Positions 17,357 to 26,285 are shown, numbered from the stretch's first letter. The stretch: DNA of 50,124 bases from an uncultured Alphaproteobacteria bacterium (GCA_913041535.1 CAJWJK010000012.1:1-50124); one strand, 5' to 3'. A program made the numbers and translations. The notes: a model not told the origin generated them from the sequence alone.

Positions 17357-17824
17357 CTAGCTCTGCATTGCTTTCGAGCCTGCTAGTATCGCCTGCACGA
17401 TATTATGATAACCGGTGCACCGACAGAAATTACCTTCCAGCTCGTGGCGCACAGTTTCCTCATCGAGGTTAGGAATTCGATTAACCATATCGATTGCTGC
17501 CATGACCATGCCTGGTGTGCAGAAACCGCATTGAAGCCCATGGTGCTCCTTAAAAGCTGCCTGCATCGGGTGTAGCTCACCTTCGTTAGCAATGCTTTCT
17601 ATGGTTTCGACTTCGGAGTCATCAGCTTGAAGAGCTAACATAGTACACGATTTTACTGCCTTGCCATTTACGTGCACCACACAGGCACCACATTGACTAG
17701 TGTCACATCCAACATGTGTACCTGTTAATCGTTGTCCTTCCCTAAGAAGTTGAACCAGAAGGGTGCGTCCCTCAACGTCGGCTACAACTTTCTTGCCATT
17801 GATCGTCAGTGAAACCGTGGGCAT
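17357..17824 (-). CDS. coxS: CoxS-like [2Fe-2S] iron-sulfur small subunit
   Basis: A 155-residue small subunit with two [2Fe-2S] clusters. The plant-type ferredoxin cysteines are in [16 protein letters not shown] and the following KSCTM; the second set is CGFCTPGM and CRCTGYHNI. It carries electrons from the molybdenum site to FAD. The frame is open further upstream, but the ATG at 17824 is preferred: GGGGAGA lies eight bases upstream and homologs begin at this point. The next ATG upstream (17830) sits on top of that site. Confidence 0.96.
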   Translation of the reverse strand: MPTVSLTINGKKVVADVEGRTLLVQLLREGQRLTGTHVGCDTSQCGACVVHVNGKAVKSCTMLALQADDSEVETIESIANEGELHPMQAAFKEHHGLQCGFCTPGMVMAAIDMVNRIPNLDEETVRHELEGNFCRCTGYHNIVQAILAGSKAMQS

Positions 17825-17966
17825 AACCATTCTCCCCGTTCCGAATTCATACAGTCCATATAAAAAACTGCTATTTAATAACAACTGTCCGCGACAATTG
17901 ACCAGTTTCACGCGCACTGCCCGTAAGGTCAAGGTTCAATTATGTGAGTTTCGTGTAAAGTCAGTA

Positions 17967-18575
17967 TTAGTAGTTAGTATAAATGAGGAGAAGAGCAGTA
18001 ATTAGTGCAATTATTCCAGATACCCAAGCCCAGGTGCTAATTCCTCGACCGTAGGTTCGGTAATCGTCTTGTGAGTTAACCGTATCCCCAATTGGGTCAG
18101 TATCTTCGACAGAGGGAGTATTAGCAGAGCTAGCTTCTTTGGTGATCTTGTCGGAAAAATTAGCAAAAAACTGATCTGTCAGTGATTTCGCCGTCGAGTC
18201 GATCAGCCGTTGACCAATCTGGGCCAGTTTACCGCCGACTTGGGCGGATGCATCATAACTGAGTATGGTGTCCTCCCCTTCCTCTGTAAGTGTTATATCA
18301 GCACGTCCACTGCCGAAGCCGACGGCGCCGCCTTGGCCATTACCCGTAATTGTGTAGCCGTGCGGTGGGTTTATATTTGATAGTGTTACCGTTCCTCGAA
18401 ATGTCGCTTTAACAGGTCCAATTTTGGCAACTATTGTGGCATTCAAGACAGTATCTGAGACTTTCTGAATAGATTGACATCCTGGAATAGAGTCCTTCAG
18501 TATGTCTGAATCGTTTAGTGCTTCCCAGACTTTGCTTCTGGGGGCAGAAATTCTGTGTACACCACTAATTTCCAT
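17967..18575 (-). CDS. coxG: CoxG-like SRPBCC membrane-anchored protein
   Basis: A 202-residue CO dehydrogenase subunit G-family protein. Residues 1-145 form the SRPBCC/START-like fold (GVHRISAPRSKVWEALNDSDIL, then IPGCQSIQKVSD). A Ser/Asp-rich linker follows, and a C-terminal hydrophobic helix (WVSGIIALITALLLIY) anchors it in the membrane. CoxG recruits the soluble enzyme to the membrane in characterised systems and may deliver a lipid such as quinone. It is the first gene of the island, 142 bp upstream of coxS. The 212 bp before it likely hold the main promoter. Confidence 0.92.
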   Translation of the reverse strand: MEISGVHRISAPRSKVWEALNDSDILKDSIPGCQSIQKVSDTVLNATIVAKIGPVKATFRGTVTLSNINPPHGYTITGNGQGGAVGFGSGRADITLTEEGEDTILSYDASAQVGGKLAQIGQRLIDSTAKSLTDQFFANFSDKITKEASSANTPSVEDTDPIGDTVNSQDDYRTYGRGISTWAWVSGIIALITALLLIYTNY

Positions 18576-18666
18576 TAAAAAACCACTCCAACCCTGCCAT
18601 GTGCTCCGACACTATCTTTGACGTGACTCAGTAGCAAGCTAGGTGTGCTTATTGTTTCTGCAGAGC

Positions 18667-18672
18667 ATTATA
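18667..18672 (-). promoter_or_regulatory. Candidate -10 box for the coxG operon
   Basis: The minus strand reads TATAAT here, 92 bp upstream of the coxG start, in the only gap (212 bp) before the ten-gene island. The expected -35 position reads AAGGTG, a poor match, so an activator may be needed. Confidence 0.3.
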
Positions 18673-18787
18673 ATGGCTGTCGTAGTTTGCACCTTTAGTG
18701 TCTAATTTAATGCTTCAAGCGGTGGCACAATAAATATAGAAAATGTTGGTGAAAGATGCGGGGAGCGCTTTAAAGGGCTTGATATCG

Positions 18788-20518
18788 TCAGGTGTAAAGA
18801 AAGAAATGCACTAAATATGCAAGCAACAAGGTGATTATGCAGAGCACAGTAAAGCTGATTGACCATGTTCGAGCAAAAACGCCATGTTGCTTCAGATGAT
18901 GGACTAATGGGTTGAGGCGATGATCGGCAACTATTCGAAAGATAAACATGAGATGGCGGGTTGTGCGATCAAAGACGAGTAATGCATTTGACCCAAAAGA
19001 CTTTATGCCACGTCTATATATCCAATCTACATCAAGGTTTACTGAACGCAATTCAGGTGGGTATGTGCCGCTGCGGATAAGCCATGCAAAAGCTAGTGCC
19101 GAAAATAATAGGAGCTGCAGTTGGGAAACAACATGGGACCATTCGTATGGTCTATAATCTACGGGGTAAGGTAACAAACTATATAGCAGGTATGGATAGC
19201 AGCCATTAACTATGCAGATAACAGCTGCAAAAGTCATCGCAAGTAACATATTCCAAGAGGGGTCTTTGGCATCCAAGCCAGCGTCATGGGCGAAAAAAGC
19301 AAAATATGGAATTTTTATTCCAGCGTGGTGAAATACCCCGGCAGATGCGAAGAGGAGCAAAAACCATATCGCTACGTAGCCCTCGTCTAGTGCGGCGGTC
19401 AATATCATGGACTTACTGACGAAACCACTAAATAGAGGAAAAGCGGAAATGGAAGCTGCTCCAATTATGCAAAGACTTGTTGTCATTGGCATCTTTCGGT
19501 AAAGACCGCCTAGGTCAGAGCCATTTATCCGACCAGTGGTATGGAGAACAGCGCCCATTGACATAAATAGCAGCCCTTTAAAAACCACATCGTTAAAGGC
19601 GTGGCTGATAGCGCCATTCATGGCCATAGCCGTGCCAAGGCCAATACCAACGACCATAAACCCAAGCTGATTAATCATACTGTACGCAAGAACACGTCGC
19701 AGGTCATTTTCTATGACAGCATAGAAGATGGGGAACATGGTCATGGCTGCACCGATGTAAATTAATACCTCAGTGCCGACAAAGGCCCGTGCCAATACGT
19801 AGATAGCAACTTTAGTAGTGAAAGCGCTTAGGAAAACGGTGCCAGTAGGGCTTGCTTGTGGATATGAATCAGGTAGCCAGCTGTGTAATATTGGAAAACC
19901 GCATTTGATTCCAAATGCTAAAAGAATAAGCCACTTAGCGGTGCCGGTTAGGTCAATATCTATGAATCCAATGGATCCTGTTTTGTGTATATGGAGGATA
20001 GCTCCCGCCAGCAAAATAAGGCCCGATATCACGTGTACAAATAAATAGCGGAGAGCTGCTTGATTGGCTTTGCGGGTTCCTTGCACCCAAATAAGGTACG
20101 CGGAACTAATTGCCAGAAGCTCCCAGAATATAAATAGGCTTAATAGATCGGCAGAAAATACGGCTCCAAGTGCGCTTCCAACGTAAATAAAGGCACTGAC
20201 GTGCTGCCTGGTGTCAGTAATTTTCAATGCATATATAGCAGAGAATAGAGCTGCAATATGAAAAAGAATTCCGAACAAAAAACTTAACTCGTCGATGTAA
20301 ATAAGTTCGACGCTGTACGATAAAAGTTCCGTGTTCAGGCGAGCGGAATTCTCCATGGTGATCAAATTGATAAGACCGACTGTAGGCGTGGCAATTAGAA
20401 TCAGGGGTGCTGGAAGATATTTTGAGAAGAGTAAAAAGGCGGCACCCACATAAAACACTAATGCCGGCGGTAGATTCCAGGGTGAGCCAATGATGTAAGA
20501 AGCAAAATCAATTATCAT
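18788..20518 (-). CDS. MrpD/NuoN-like antiporter subunit (third copy)
   Basis: A 576-residue polytopic membrane protein of the proton-conducting NuoL/M/N-MrpD family. Core signs are FWELLAISSAYLIW (with the conserved Glu), FGIKCGFPILHSWLPDSYPQA (Lys and conserved HxWLP), and RRVLAYSMINQLGFMVVG. It is longer than the other two D-like subunits, with an extended C-terminal region containing extra hydrophobic helices. The ATG at 20518 is used: GGTGAG lies seven bases upstream and it overlaps the end of the 82-residue gene; another ATG at 20530 is in frame. It is the last gene of the antiporter operon. Confidence 0.88.
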   Translation of the reverse strand: MIIDFASYIIGSPWNLPPALVFYVGAAFLLFSKYLPAPLILIATPTVGLINLITMENSARLNTELLSYSVELIYIDELSFLFGILFHIAALFSAIYALKITDTRQHVSAFIYVGSALGAVFSADLLSLFIFWELLAISSAYLIWVQGTRKANQAALRYLFVHVISGLILLAGAILHIHKTGSIGFIDIDLTGTAKWLILLAFGIKCGFPILHSWLPDSYPQASPTGTVFLSAFTTKVAIYVLARAFVGTEVLIYIGAAMTMFPIFYAVIENDLRRVLAYSMINQLGFMVVGIGLGTAMAMNGAISHAFNDVVFKGLLFMSMGAVLHTTGRINGSDLGGLYRKMPMTTSLCIIGAASISAFPLFSGFVSKSMILTAALDEGYVAIWFLLLFASAGVFHHAGIKIPYFAFFAHDAGLDAKDPSWNMLLAMTFAAVICIVNGCYPYLLYSLLPYPVDYRPYEWSHVVSQLQLLLFSALAFAWLIRSGTYPPELRSVNLDVDWIYRRGIKSFGSNALLVFDRTTRHLMFIFRIVADHRLNPLVHHLKQHGVFARTWSISFTVLCIITLLLAYLVHFFLYT

Positions 20519-20756
20519 AGTAGTTCTCACCGCGCATTAATATGCGGCGCATCAGCTTAGCCAGAATTACAAGTAGCCAACAGGCAATGAAACCGTATAG
20601 CCCGTAGAATCCGACAATTTCCTCGATTGGGTCGACTACATGTCTATAAAATATTAGATCGCTTAAAAAGAGGCCCGCACAGGCGAGATGGAGAATAGCC
20701 AGAATTCTACGAATGGTTCTGGGCTGATAAAAGATGCCTGGTTTAGAGGAGTCCAT
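20508..20756 (-). CDS. Small two-helix membrane protein of the Mrp operon
   Basis: An 82-residue protein with a basic N-terminus and two predicted membrane helices (about residues 18-34 and 48-66), ending in Arg-rich and Asn/Tyr residues. I do not recognise the family. It sits between the second and third D-like subunits: 5 bp after the one and overlapping the next by 11 bases from its ATG at 20518. Such tight packing indicates a real gene and a role tied to the antiporter complex, perhaps as an assembly or accessory subunit. Confidence 0.75.
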   Translation of the reverse strand: MDSSKPGIFYQPRTIRRILAILHLACAGLFLSDLIFYRHVVDPIEEIVGFYGLYGFIACWLLVILAKLMRRILMRGENYYDN

Positions 20757-20761
20757 TACCG

Positions 20762-22219
20762 CTATGGGATCTGCGATATTAAACGAAAGAGCGAATTAGG
20801 AAATAGAAACAAGAACAAACAGGCGGAAGCCGTAATGCCTATGGCAAAAGAACAAATACCAGGACCTTCAGTGTTTTTGGAATCGGCTGAATGAGAAGAA
20901 GTTTGAAGGGGCAGGTACGCTGAAATAGCCACAGGAAGTAAATAGCCTGCACTTAAGAGCGATCCGACCAGCAAAAACAAAAGTAATCCCATCTCACTTG
21001 AGTCAATTGTTCCCTTGGCTAGATACCATTTACTCCACATTCCAGCCAATGGCGGGAGCCCGACTACACTAAGGCTCCCGATGGCGAATGCCGCCATTGT
21101 AATTGGCATTCGGTGAGCGAGCCCTCTCATTTCGCTAACTTTTGTTAATTGGGTCGCGGTGTAGATGCTTCCAGCGCAAAAGAAAAGGGTAATTTTGCCA
21201 AAGGCGTGGGTTATCATATGCATCCCCCCACCTATTAAGCCTGCGCGGCTGACCAATAATGCGCCTAGCGTAATGTATGCCAGCTGACTGATTGTCGAGT
21301 ATGCGAGTCGACGCTTTAAGTCGTCTTCGCGTAGGGCAATCAGTGCTGCTCCTACGATGGTGAAGGCGGCTATCCAAGACAGAACACGCACTGACCATAT
21401 AGCGCTGAGTGTCTCAGTGCCAAAAATGTAGATGGCCACTTTAAGAATAACAAAAACGCCTGCTTTCACGACCGCAACGGCATGCAATAATGCGCTGACA
21501 GGCGCTGGTGCAACCATGGCGGCTGGCAGCCAGAAATGAAAAGGTATCAGCGCTGCTTTCCCTGACCCAAAGACAAACATTGCTAATATGATACCAACGG
21601 TTGGTATTGGCTTTGAATCGAAGATGCCACCGACAGTAAAGGTTACTGTTCCAGTCTCTGCCCATGTCATTACGATGGCTGGAAGCAATAGAGCGATTGA
21701 TGTTCCGAGCAGGACCCCAAGATACGTACGCCCAGCCCTTAATGCACTTGGAGTACCGGAATGTATAACTAACGGATATGTTGCAAGAGTAAGTATTTCG
21801 TAAAACACAAATAGGGTGACTAGATCGGCGGCGGTTGCAAGGCCTATCGTTGCTCCGAGAGAAAGAGAAAAACACACAAAGTAGCGGGTTTGATGAGGTT
21901 CACTGTTCGCGCGCACGTAGCCGATAGAGTAGATTGAAGTTATAAGCCACAGGCTGCTAGCGATCAAAGCGAAGGCAAGTCCGAGTGGTTCAAGGGCAAA
22001 ACCTAGGGTTAAACCCGGTAGAAGCTCAAATAGTTGGGTAACCGGTAGATCGTCAAATTCTACTATAATATATAGGCTGATAATGAGAACGAGTAAAAGG
22101 GTTGCTATCGTTAATGTTGCTGTATCCCGTACAGTCGGGTAACGATGGAGAAGGGCAACGAGAAGTGCTCCGACGAAAGGCGTTGTGATCGCAAGGAGTA
22201 TAATTAAGGTGGCTGTCAT
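20762..22219 (-). CDS. MrpD-like cation/proton antiporter subunit (second copy)
   Basis: A 485-residue NuoM/MrpD-family membrane protein. It carries the conserved FYEILTLATYPLVIHS (Glu on helix 5), SGKAALIPFHFWLPAAMVAPAP (Lys and HFWLP) and RRLAYSTISQLAYITLGA motifs that line the proton path. Its ATG overlaps the stop of the preceding D-like gene by four bases (22216-22219), a sign of translational coupling. It differs clearly from its neighbours, so this is an old duplication rather than a recent one. Confidence 0.93.
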   Translation of the reverse strand: MTATLIILLAITTPFVGALLVALLHRYPTVRDTATLTIATLLLVLIISLYIIVEFDDLPVTQLFELLPGLTLGFALEPLGLAFALIASSLWLITSIYSIGYVRANSEPHQTRYFVCFSLSLGATIGLATAADLVTLFVFYEILTLATYPLVIHSGTPSALRAGRTYLGVLLGTSIALLLPAIVMTWAETGTVTFTVGGIFDSKPIPTVGIILAMFVFGSGKAALIPFHFWLPAAMVAPAPVSALLHAVAVVKAGVFVILKVAIYIFGTETLSAIWSVRVLSWIAAFTIVGAALIALREDDLKRRLAYSTISQLAYITLGALLVSRAGLIGGGMHMITHAFGKITLFFCAGSIYTATQLTKVSEMRGLAHRMPITMAAFAIGSLSVVGLPPLAGMWSKWYLAKGTIDSSEMGLLLFLLVGSLLSAGYLLPVAISAYLPLQTSSHSADSKNTEGPGICSFAIGITASACLFLFLFPNSLFRLISQIP

Positions 22220-23697
22220 GGTTCCACAGAAATTACGTTGGTAGCCGCAAGACGAGCCAGGCTGACAGTCAGTGAAGTCTCAAGGCCGAAATAAACGCAG
22301 CTTCCTGCGAGCACGCATGTTGGTATCAACATTGATGAGGTTGGTTCCTTCATAGAGTATGGCTCAATCGCAGGCCGAAGGAATGCAATCTCTGCAACGC
22401 GCCATATATAGATAGCGCCCAATAAAGAACTAAAAATGATTACTGATACCATTAACCATCGGGCCTGCTCTATAGCGGCTAGCAAAAAATACCATTTGCT
22501 TATGAATCCGACAGTTCCTGGTATACCTACGAGACTGAGACCGCTCAACAAGAATGCCGACATCGTGATCGGCATTCGTTTGCCGATGCCCGATAGAGCA
22601 TCTAAATTAGCTGTACCCGTCTTAAATATTATGTTTCCAGCAGCCAGGAATAAAGCTGATTTCATTAACGCATGGTTGAAGAGATGGAGCATACTCGCAG
22701 TAATACCAGTTTGCGATGCCATTCCAAATCCAAGAACAATATACCCAATTTGTGAGATGCTTGAATAAGCGAGCATTCGTTTGATGTTGGTCTGCAAAAT
22801 GGCTGCTATGGCTCCGAGGAGCATTGCAATTAGAGCTAGTGGAGTAAGGATCGACTCGAGCGGTAATTCCGATAAAGAGAAAACTTGGCCAAAAAGTCCG
22901 AAAGTAAATCGGAGGAATAAGTATGCGGCAACTTTTGTGGCTGTTCCGGAAAGGAAGGCAGATACAACCGACGGTGCATAAGCGTAGGCATTGGCTAGCC
23001 ATACGTGAAAGGGAAACAGAGCTAGCTTCAGAGATATGCCAACCGTAAGAAAAGCAATTGCAACAAAGACTGTGCGGCTAGGGACTGCTTCAGGAAGGCG
23101 GTTGGCAAGGTCTTCCATATTCAGTGTGCCAGTTACCATGTATAAAAGTCCAATGCCAAGAAGGATAAATGTGGCACCAATTGTTCCAAGAATTAAGTAA
23201 CGGAAAGCGGAGGTTAGTGCGCGGCGTGAAGCACCCATACTTATTAGGGCATATGAGGACAGTGATGAAATTTCTAGAAACACAAAAGCGTTGAATATGT
23301 CCCCGGTTATGGCGATACCAAGAAGACCACAGAGACATAGCATAAGTGCCGCGTAGAAAAGGTGGTGTTGCCTGAGGGGTATCTCATGACGAACACTGGC
23401 AAGTGAATAAGGCAATACCGTTGCTGAGACACCAGAAACAATCAGAAGAATTAACGCATTGATTGTGTCAACTCGATACTCGATGCCCCATGGGGCAGCC
23501 CATCCCCCGAGAGAATATAAAATTGGTGCGTCTGCGTTGAGGACATTGATGAGAAGCCAAACTGCTACAGCAAAGGTGAGCCATGAGGCGATGAGAGCCG
23601 TGATCCAAGCTGCAAGTGGCCTGTGCATTACAATGCAAATAGGAGCAGCCAAGAGTGGGATGACCACCTGTATAATTGGAAGATGAGGGACGATCAC
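22216..23697 (-). CDS. MrpD-like cation/proton antiporter subunit (first copy)
   Basis: A 493-residue membrane protein closest in pattern to genuine MrpD (MnhD). Motifs: FVFLEISSLSSYALIS, FPFHVWLANAYAYAPS with the family's HVWL element, and KRMLAYSSISQIGYIVLGFG. MrpD subunits translocate protons in exchange for sodium in the Mrp complex. The start is GTG 23697, two bases after the mrpC stop. No full MrpA (NuoL-like plus DUF4040 fusion) is in the operon; one of the three D-like proteins probably takes that place. Confidence 0.93.
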   Translation of the reverse strand: MIVPHLPIIQVVIPLLAAPICIVMHRPLAAWITALIASWLTFAVAVWLLINVLNADAPILYSLGGWAAPWGIEYRVDTINALILLIVSGVSATVLPYSLASVRHEIPLRQHHLFYAALMLCLCGLLGIAITGDIFNAFVFLEISSLSSYALISMGASRRALTSAFRYLILGTIGATFILLGIGLLYMVTGTLNMEDLANRLPEAVPSRTVFVAIAFLTVGISLKLALFPFHVWLANAYAYAPSVVSAFLSGTATKVAAYLFLRFTFGLFGQVFSLSELPLESILTPLALIAMLLGAIAAILQTNIKRMLAYSSISQIGYIVLGFGMASQTGITASMLHLFNHALMKSALFLAAGNIIFKTGTANLDALSGIGKRMPITMSAFLLSGLSLVGIPGTVGFISKWYFLLAAIEQARWLMVSVIIFSSLLGAIYIWRVAEIAFLRPAIEPYSMKEPTSSMLIPTCVLAGSCVYFGLETSLTVSLARLAATNVISVEP

Positions 23698-23699
23698 GT

Positions 23700-24047
23700 T
23701 TATCTGTCAAGCTCCTGAAGCTCATCTTCTTCAATGGTACCGTATACATTTCGTATCTTGAGAATGAGCGCTAACCCAAAAGCGGTCGTTGAAACTCCGA
23801 CGACGATAGCAGTTAAGATGAGAACATGTGGTAATGGATTGGAGTAAACTTGAGTGCCTTCCGAAATAATTGGAGCTGAGCCACCAATAATCTTACCCAT
23901 GGAGATATACAGAAGAAACACCGAAGCTTGGAAGATGTTTAGGCCGATGATTTTCTTTACGAGATTATGAGAGGAAATAACTATATAAAAACCTACCATA
24001 GCAAGAACTATGGTTATCCAATAGTTGTAGTGCCCAAGTAATTCCAT
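23700..24047 (-). CDS. mrpC: Mrp antiporter subunit C (NuoK-like)
   Basis: A 115-residue three-helix membrane protein of the MnhC/NuoK family. It has the conserved FYIVISSHNLVKKIIGLNIFQASV segment with Lys and Asn, then PLPHVLILTAIVVGVSTTAFGLAL, the MrpC signature. It forms part of the antiporter's ion path. ATG 24047 directly follows the mrpB stop, and the first D-like gene begins two bases after its own stop. Confidence 0.95.
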   Translation of the reverse strand: MELLGHYNYWITIVLAMVGFYIVISSHNLVKKIIGLNIFQASVFLLYISMGKIIGGSAPIISEGTQVYSNPLPHVLILTAIVVGVSTTAFGLALILKIRNVYGTIEEDELQELDR

Positions 24048-24470
24048 TTATGGATCGCTGCTTTCGAATGCATAAAAGATAGCGGCCATCGCTGCAAAGA
24101 CCGTGATTCCTACACCAAGTTCCACAAGCATTATGCCAATATGTTGTCCAACAACAGGGTCGCTGGCGAGCGTTGAATAGTCGAGGTAATTGCCACCAGC
24201 GAACAGACAAGCTATTCCGACGCCGGAATATAGGAGCAATCCACCAGATAAAAGCCACCTTAATAGGGCGCTCGACAGTAGCCGTTTAGCATTTTTAAAG
24301 CCGAATACTAGACTGTAAATAATAAATCCCGCAGCAAATATGACCCCGGCTTGAAAACCTCCTCCTGGACCAAAGTCCCCATGAAATTGAACATACAGTG
24401 CAAATAGCATCACAAACGGAATCAACAGTTTAGCAAGGGTGCGGATCACCACGTCAGACGGCATTTTCAT
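24048..24470 (-). CDS. mrpB: Mrp antiporter subunit B
   Basis: A 140-residue membrane protein of the MnhB family, with four helices and the hallmark HGDFGPGGGFQAGVIFAAGF early in the protein. The frame is open from 24506, but an ATG at 24470 fits family length; it lies inside the end of the DUF4040 gene, which stops at 24454, so the two overlap by 17 bases. A second ATG at 24464 is possible. Confidence 0.93.
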   Translation of the reverse strand: MKMPSDVVIRTLAKLLIPFVMLFALYVQFHGDFGPGGGFQAGVIFAAGFIIYSLVFGFKNAKRLLSSALLRWLLSGGLLLYSGVGIACLFAGGNYLDYSTLASDPVVGQHIGIMLVELGVGITVFAAMAAIFYAFESSDP

Positions 24471-24987
24471 CTCTTCTACGTTTGCTGCCCAACAGCAAAA
24501 GGACACCCACGCCAGCAGAAAAAATCACTGTGACCTCTCCTAGTGTGTCGTAACCTCGATAACTTGCAAGAATGGCCGTAACAACATTCGGTACCCCCGT
24601 TTTGTTTTGTGCTTCTGATAGATACAGCGGTGAGACGTGCTGGTGGATTGGGGCAATCGCATCACCAAAGAGTGGCATATCGGAAGTTCCATATATCAAT
24701 AACGCACCGGTGGATATTACGATCATAAGTGGAATTAGGGGAAAAGCTGGATTTCGTTTTTCTGTTTCTCCAGTTCTCGATATCGTTGCGAGTAGTAGCA
24801 CCGTAGTAATACCACCACCCACAGCAGCTTCGGTGAATGCAACGTCGACAGCATCCAGAGTAACAAAGAGGCCAGCCATTAGAAGGCTGAACACACCTGA
24901 AAGCATTATTAATGATGCCAGGCCCAGTTGTCTTGTGATGGCGATTGCGCTAATCGCTAGGAAGGTAAGGAGCGCAATATTTATTAT
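24454..24987 (-). CDS. DUF4040/MbhE-like Mrp subunit with probable rare start codon
   Basis: This corresponds to the C-terminal part of MrpA, here a separate protein: a DUF4040 segment (SGVFSLLMAGLFVTLDAVDVAFTEA, given in part) followed by the MbhE-like half. The first ATG is 24906, giving 150 residues, but the frame is open up to a TAA at 25009-25011. The 27 codons before 24906 encode IINIALLTFLAISAIAI and more, a membrane helix that homologs have. No ATG, GTG or TTG lies there. ATA 24985-24987 overlaps the mrpG stop (ATAA), and ATT 24978 and ATC 24996 are alternatives. I therefore place the start at 24987 (177 residues); use of a rare codon or a base error is inferred. Confidence 0.75.
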   Translation of the reverse strand: MINIALLTFLAISAIAITRQLGLASLIMLSGVFSLLMAGLFVTLDAVDVAFTEAAVGGGITTVLLLATISRTGETEKRNPAFPLIPLMIVISTGALLIYGTSDMPLFGDAIAPIHQHVSPLYLSEAQNKTGVPNVVTAILASYRGYDTLGEVTVIFSAGVGVLLLLGSKRRRDENAV

Positions 24988-25304
24988 ACTTTCGATGACG
25001 AACCTTTCTTACTTTCAGGTTGAGGCTTAACGCCAAACTTTAGAGCTGTACGAGCAAGTAGATGACTAGCCGTGGGATTAGTGAAAAATAGAAACGCTAA
25101 TATCAGACATAATTTGATTGTAGCTCCACCCCACCCAGACTGTGTCATCAATCCTACCAAAATCAATCCAGCGCCTAATGTATCAGTTATCCCTCCCGCG
25201 TGTAATCGGGTATAGACGTCAGGCATGCGCAAAATTCCAATGCCGCCCACGAGCACAAGCCCTGAACCTAACACCAACATTACCCATGTAATGACATCTA
25301 CCAT
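24984..25304 (-). CDS. mrpG: Mrp antiporter subunit G
   Basis: A 106-residue three-helix protein of the MnhG/PhaG family, with the signature GGIGILRMPDVYTRLHAGGITDTLGAGLIL in part and FLFFTNPTASHLLARTA. The frame is open from 25370, but the ATG at 25304 is one base after the mrpF stop and gives the family's N-terminus. It ends in a hydrophilic Lys/Ser tail. The stop at 24984-24986 overlaps the putative ATA start of the next gene. Confidence 0.94.
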   Translation of the reverse strand: MVDVITWVMLVLGSGLVLVGGIGILRMPDVYTRLHAGGITDTLGAGLILVGLMTQSGWGGATIKLCLILAFLFFTNPTASHLLARTALKFGVKPQPESKKGSSSKV

Positions 25305-25305
25305 T

Positions 25306-25599
25306 TTAGCAACTTGGTGGGGTGCGCGGTTCCCCATTGTTGGATGCCACGCTTTGTCCGGCTCGAACATATCTAAGCGCTGCTAGCGTAGCTATATAAT
25401 TGATGAGTGCGTACAAAAGAGCGATGTCTAGAAAGTCTGGTCGATCAGTCAAAAACCCAATTACAGCAATCAGTAATGTCATTTTTGTTGCGATGGCGTT
25501 TGTCGCGAGAATTCGATCGAACAGTGTTGGTCCTAGAATAGCCCTTGCAAGTACTAGTCCCATTGTCACCAGTAAAGCGGCTGCTGTTAAAGTATACAT
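25306..25599 (-). CDS. mrpF: Mrp antiporter subunit F
   Basis: A 97-residue three-helix protein of the MnhF/PhaF family: ARAILGPTLFDRILATNAI near 19-37 is the conserved RxxxGPTxxDRxxAxN motif, and FLDIALLYALINYIATLAA ends the membrane part. It lies 41 bp after mrpE and runs into mrpG with a one-base gap. Confidence 0.95.
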   Translation of the reverse strand: MYTLTAAALLVTMGLVLARAILGPTLFDRILATNAIATKMTLLIAVIGFLTDRPDFLDIALLYALINYIATLAALRYVRAGQSVASNNGEPRTPPSC

Positions 25600-25640
25600 T
25601 AGAGTGTAGGTTTATGAATATGTTTAAACACGGGGCCGCT

Positions 25641-26108
25641 CTACTCGAGGGGAATCTTTCGATGCATTTCACCGGACATCAAGTCAGTGCCGGCAGCTTT
25701 GGTTAGGGTATGAACAAGTATATTTTCCTCATCGATCTTTATTGCCAGGGTCCCTGGAGTCAAAGTTATGGAATTAGCATAAGTTGTACGACCTAGACCA
25801 GAAGATTTGCTTACAGGTATTTTTATAAAACTAGGCTCTATTGGTAGCTTTGGATGAACAATCCTTAGTGCAACATCCAATCCGCATTTGGCGATCTGAA
25901 CCGACAGCCAAAGCCAATACTTTGGTAGAGACCAGACGAGTTTGGCTAACTGGGTTTTGCCGTGAAAGAGACGCATTTGCGCCGATATTGCTACACTCAG
26001 TAGTGCAGAGAATCCTCCTAGAGTTAACAGAAGAATGCTAAACTGTCCTGATAGCATTAGCCAGAAGGCAAACAATATCAGAATGACACTACAGATTCGT
26101 AACAACAT
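25641..26108 (-). CDS. mrpE: Mrp antiporter subunit E
   Basis: A 155-residue protein of the MnhE/PhaE family: N-terminal membrane helices (FAFWLMLSGQFSILLLTLG), then KYWLWLSVQIAKCGLDVALRI and the cytoplasmic TYANSITLTPGTLAIKI segment, a strong family marker. It is the first gene of the antiporter operon. The 177-bp region upstream is shared with the divergent cold-shock gene and should hold the promoter for both. Confidence 0.95.
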   Translation of the reverse strand: MLLRICSVILILFAFWLMLSGQFSILLLTLGGFSALLSVAISAQMRLFHGKTQLAKLVWSLPKYWLWLSVQIAKCGLDVALRIVHPKLPIEPSFIKIPVSKSSGLGRTTYANSITLTPGTLAIKIDEENILVHTLTKAAGTDLMSGEMHRKIPLE

Positions 26109-26285
26109 TAACTATTCCAAAAACGACAGCGAAGTCATAAACGTCCAACCTTTAGTTGCCGATAATGACAAGGGGGGGTGCGCCATACTATTCTTAATGG
26201 TTAAAAACTATACCTTTCTCGGAGGTTTCTACATCAAAATTGTGATGGATGAACGAACATGTTAGATTTCTTAAAGGTGTAGTCG

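Noticed and set aside
9251-18575. Carbon monoxide dehydrogenase operon proper
   Set aside because: The large subunit lacks the AYxCSFR copper-binding loop; the cluster is better called form II-like with unknown substrate.
22436-22768. 110-residue plus-strand frame
   Set aside because: Antisense to the first MrpD-like gene; no start signal.
24572-25030. 152-residue plus-strand frame
   Set aside because: Antisense to the DUF4040 and mrpG genes, which match known families.
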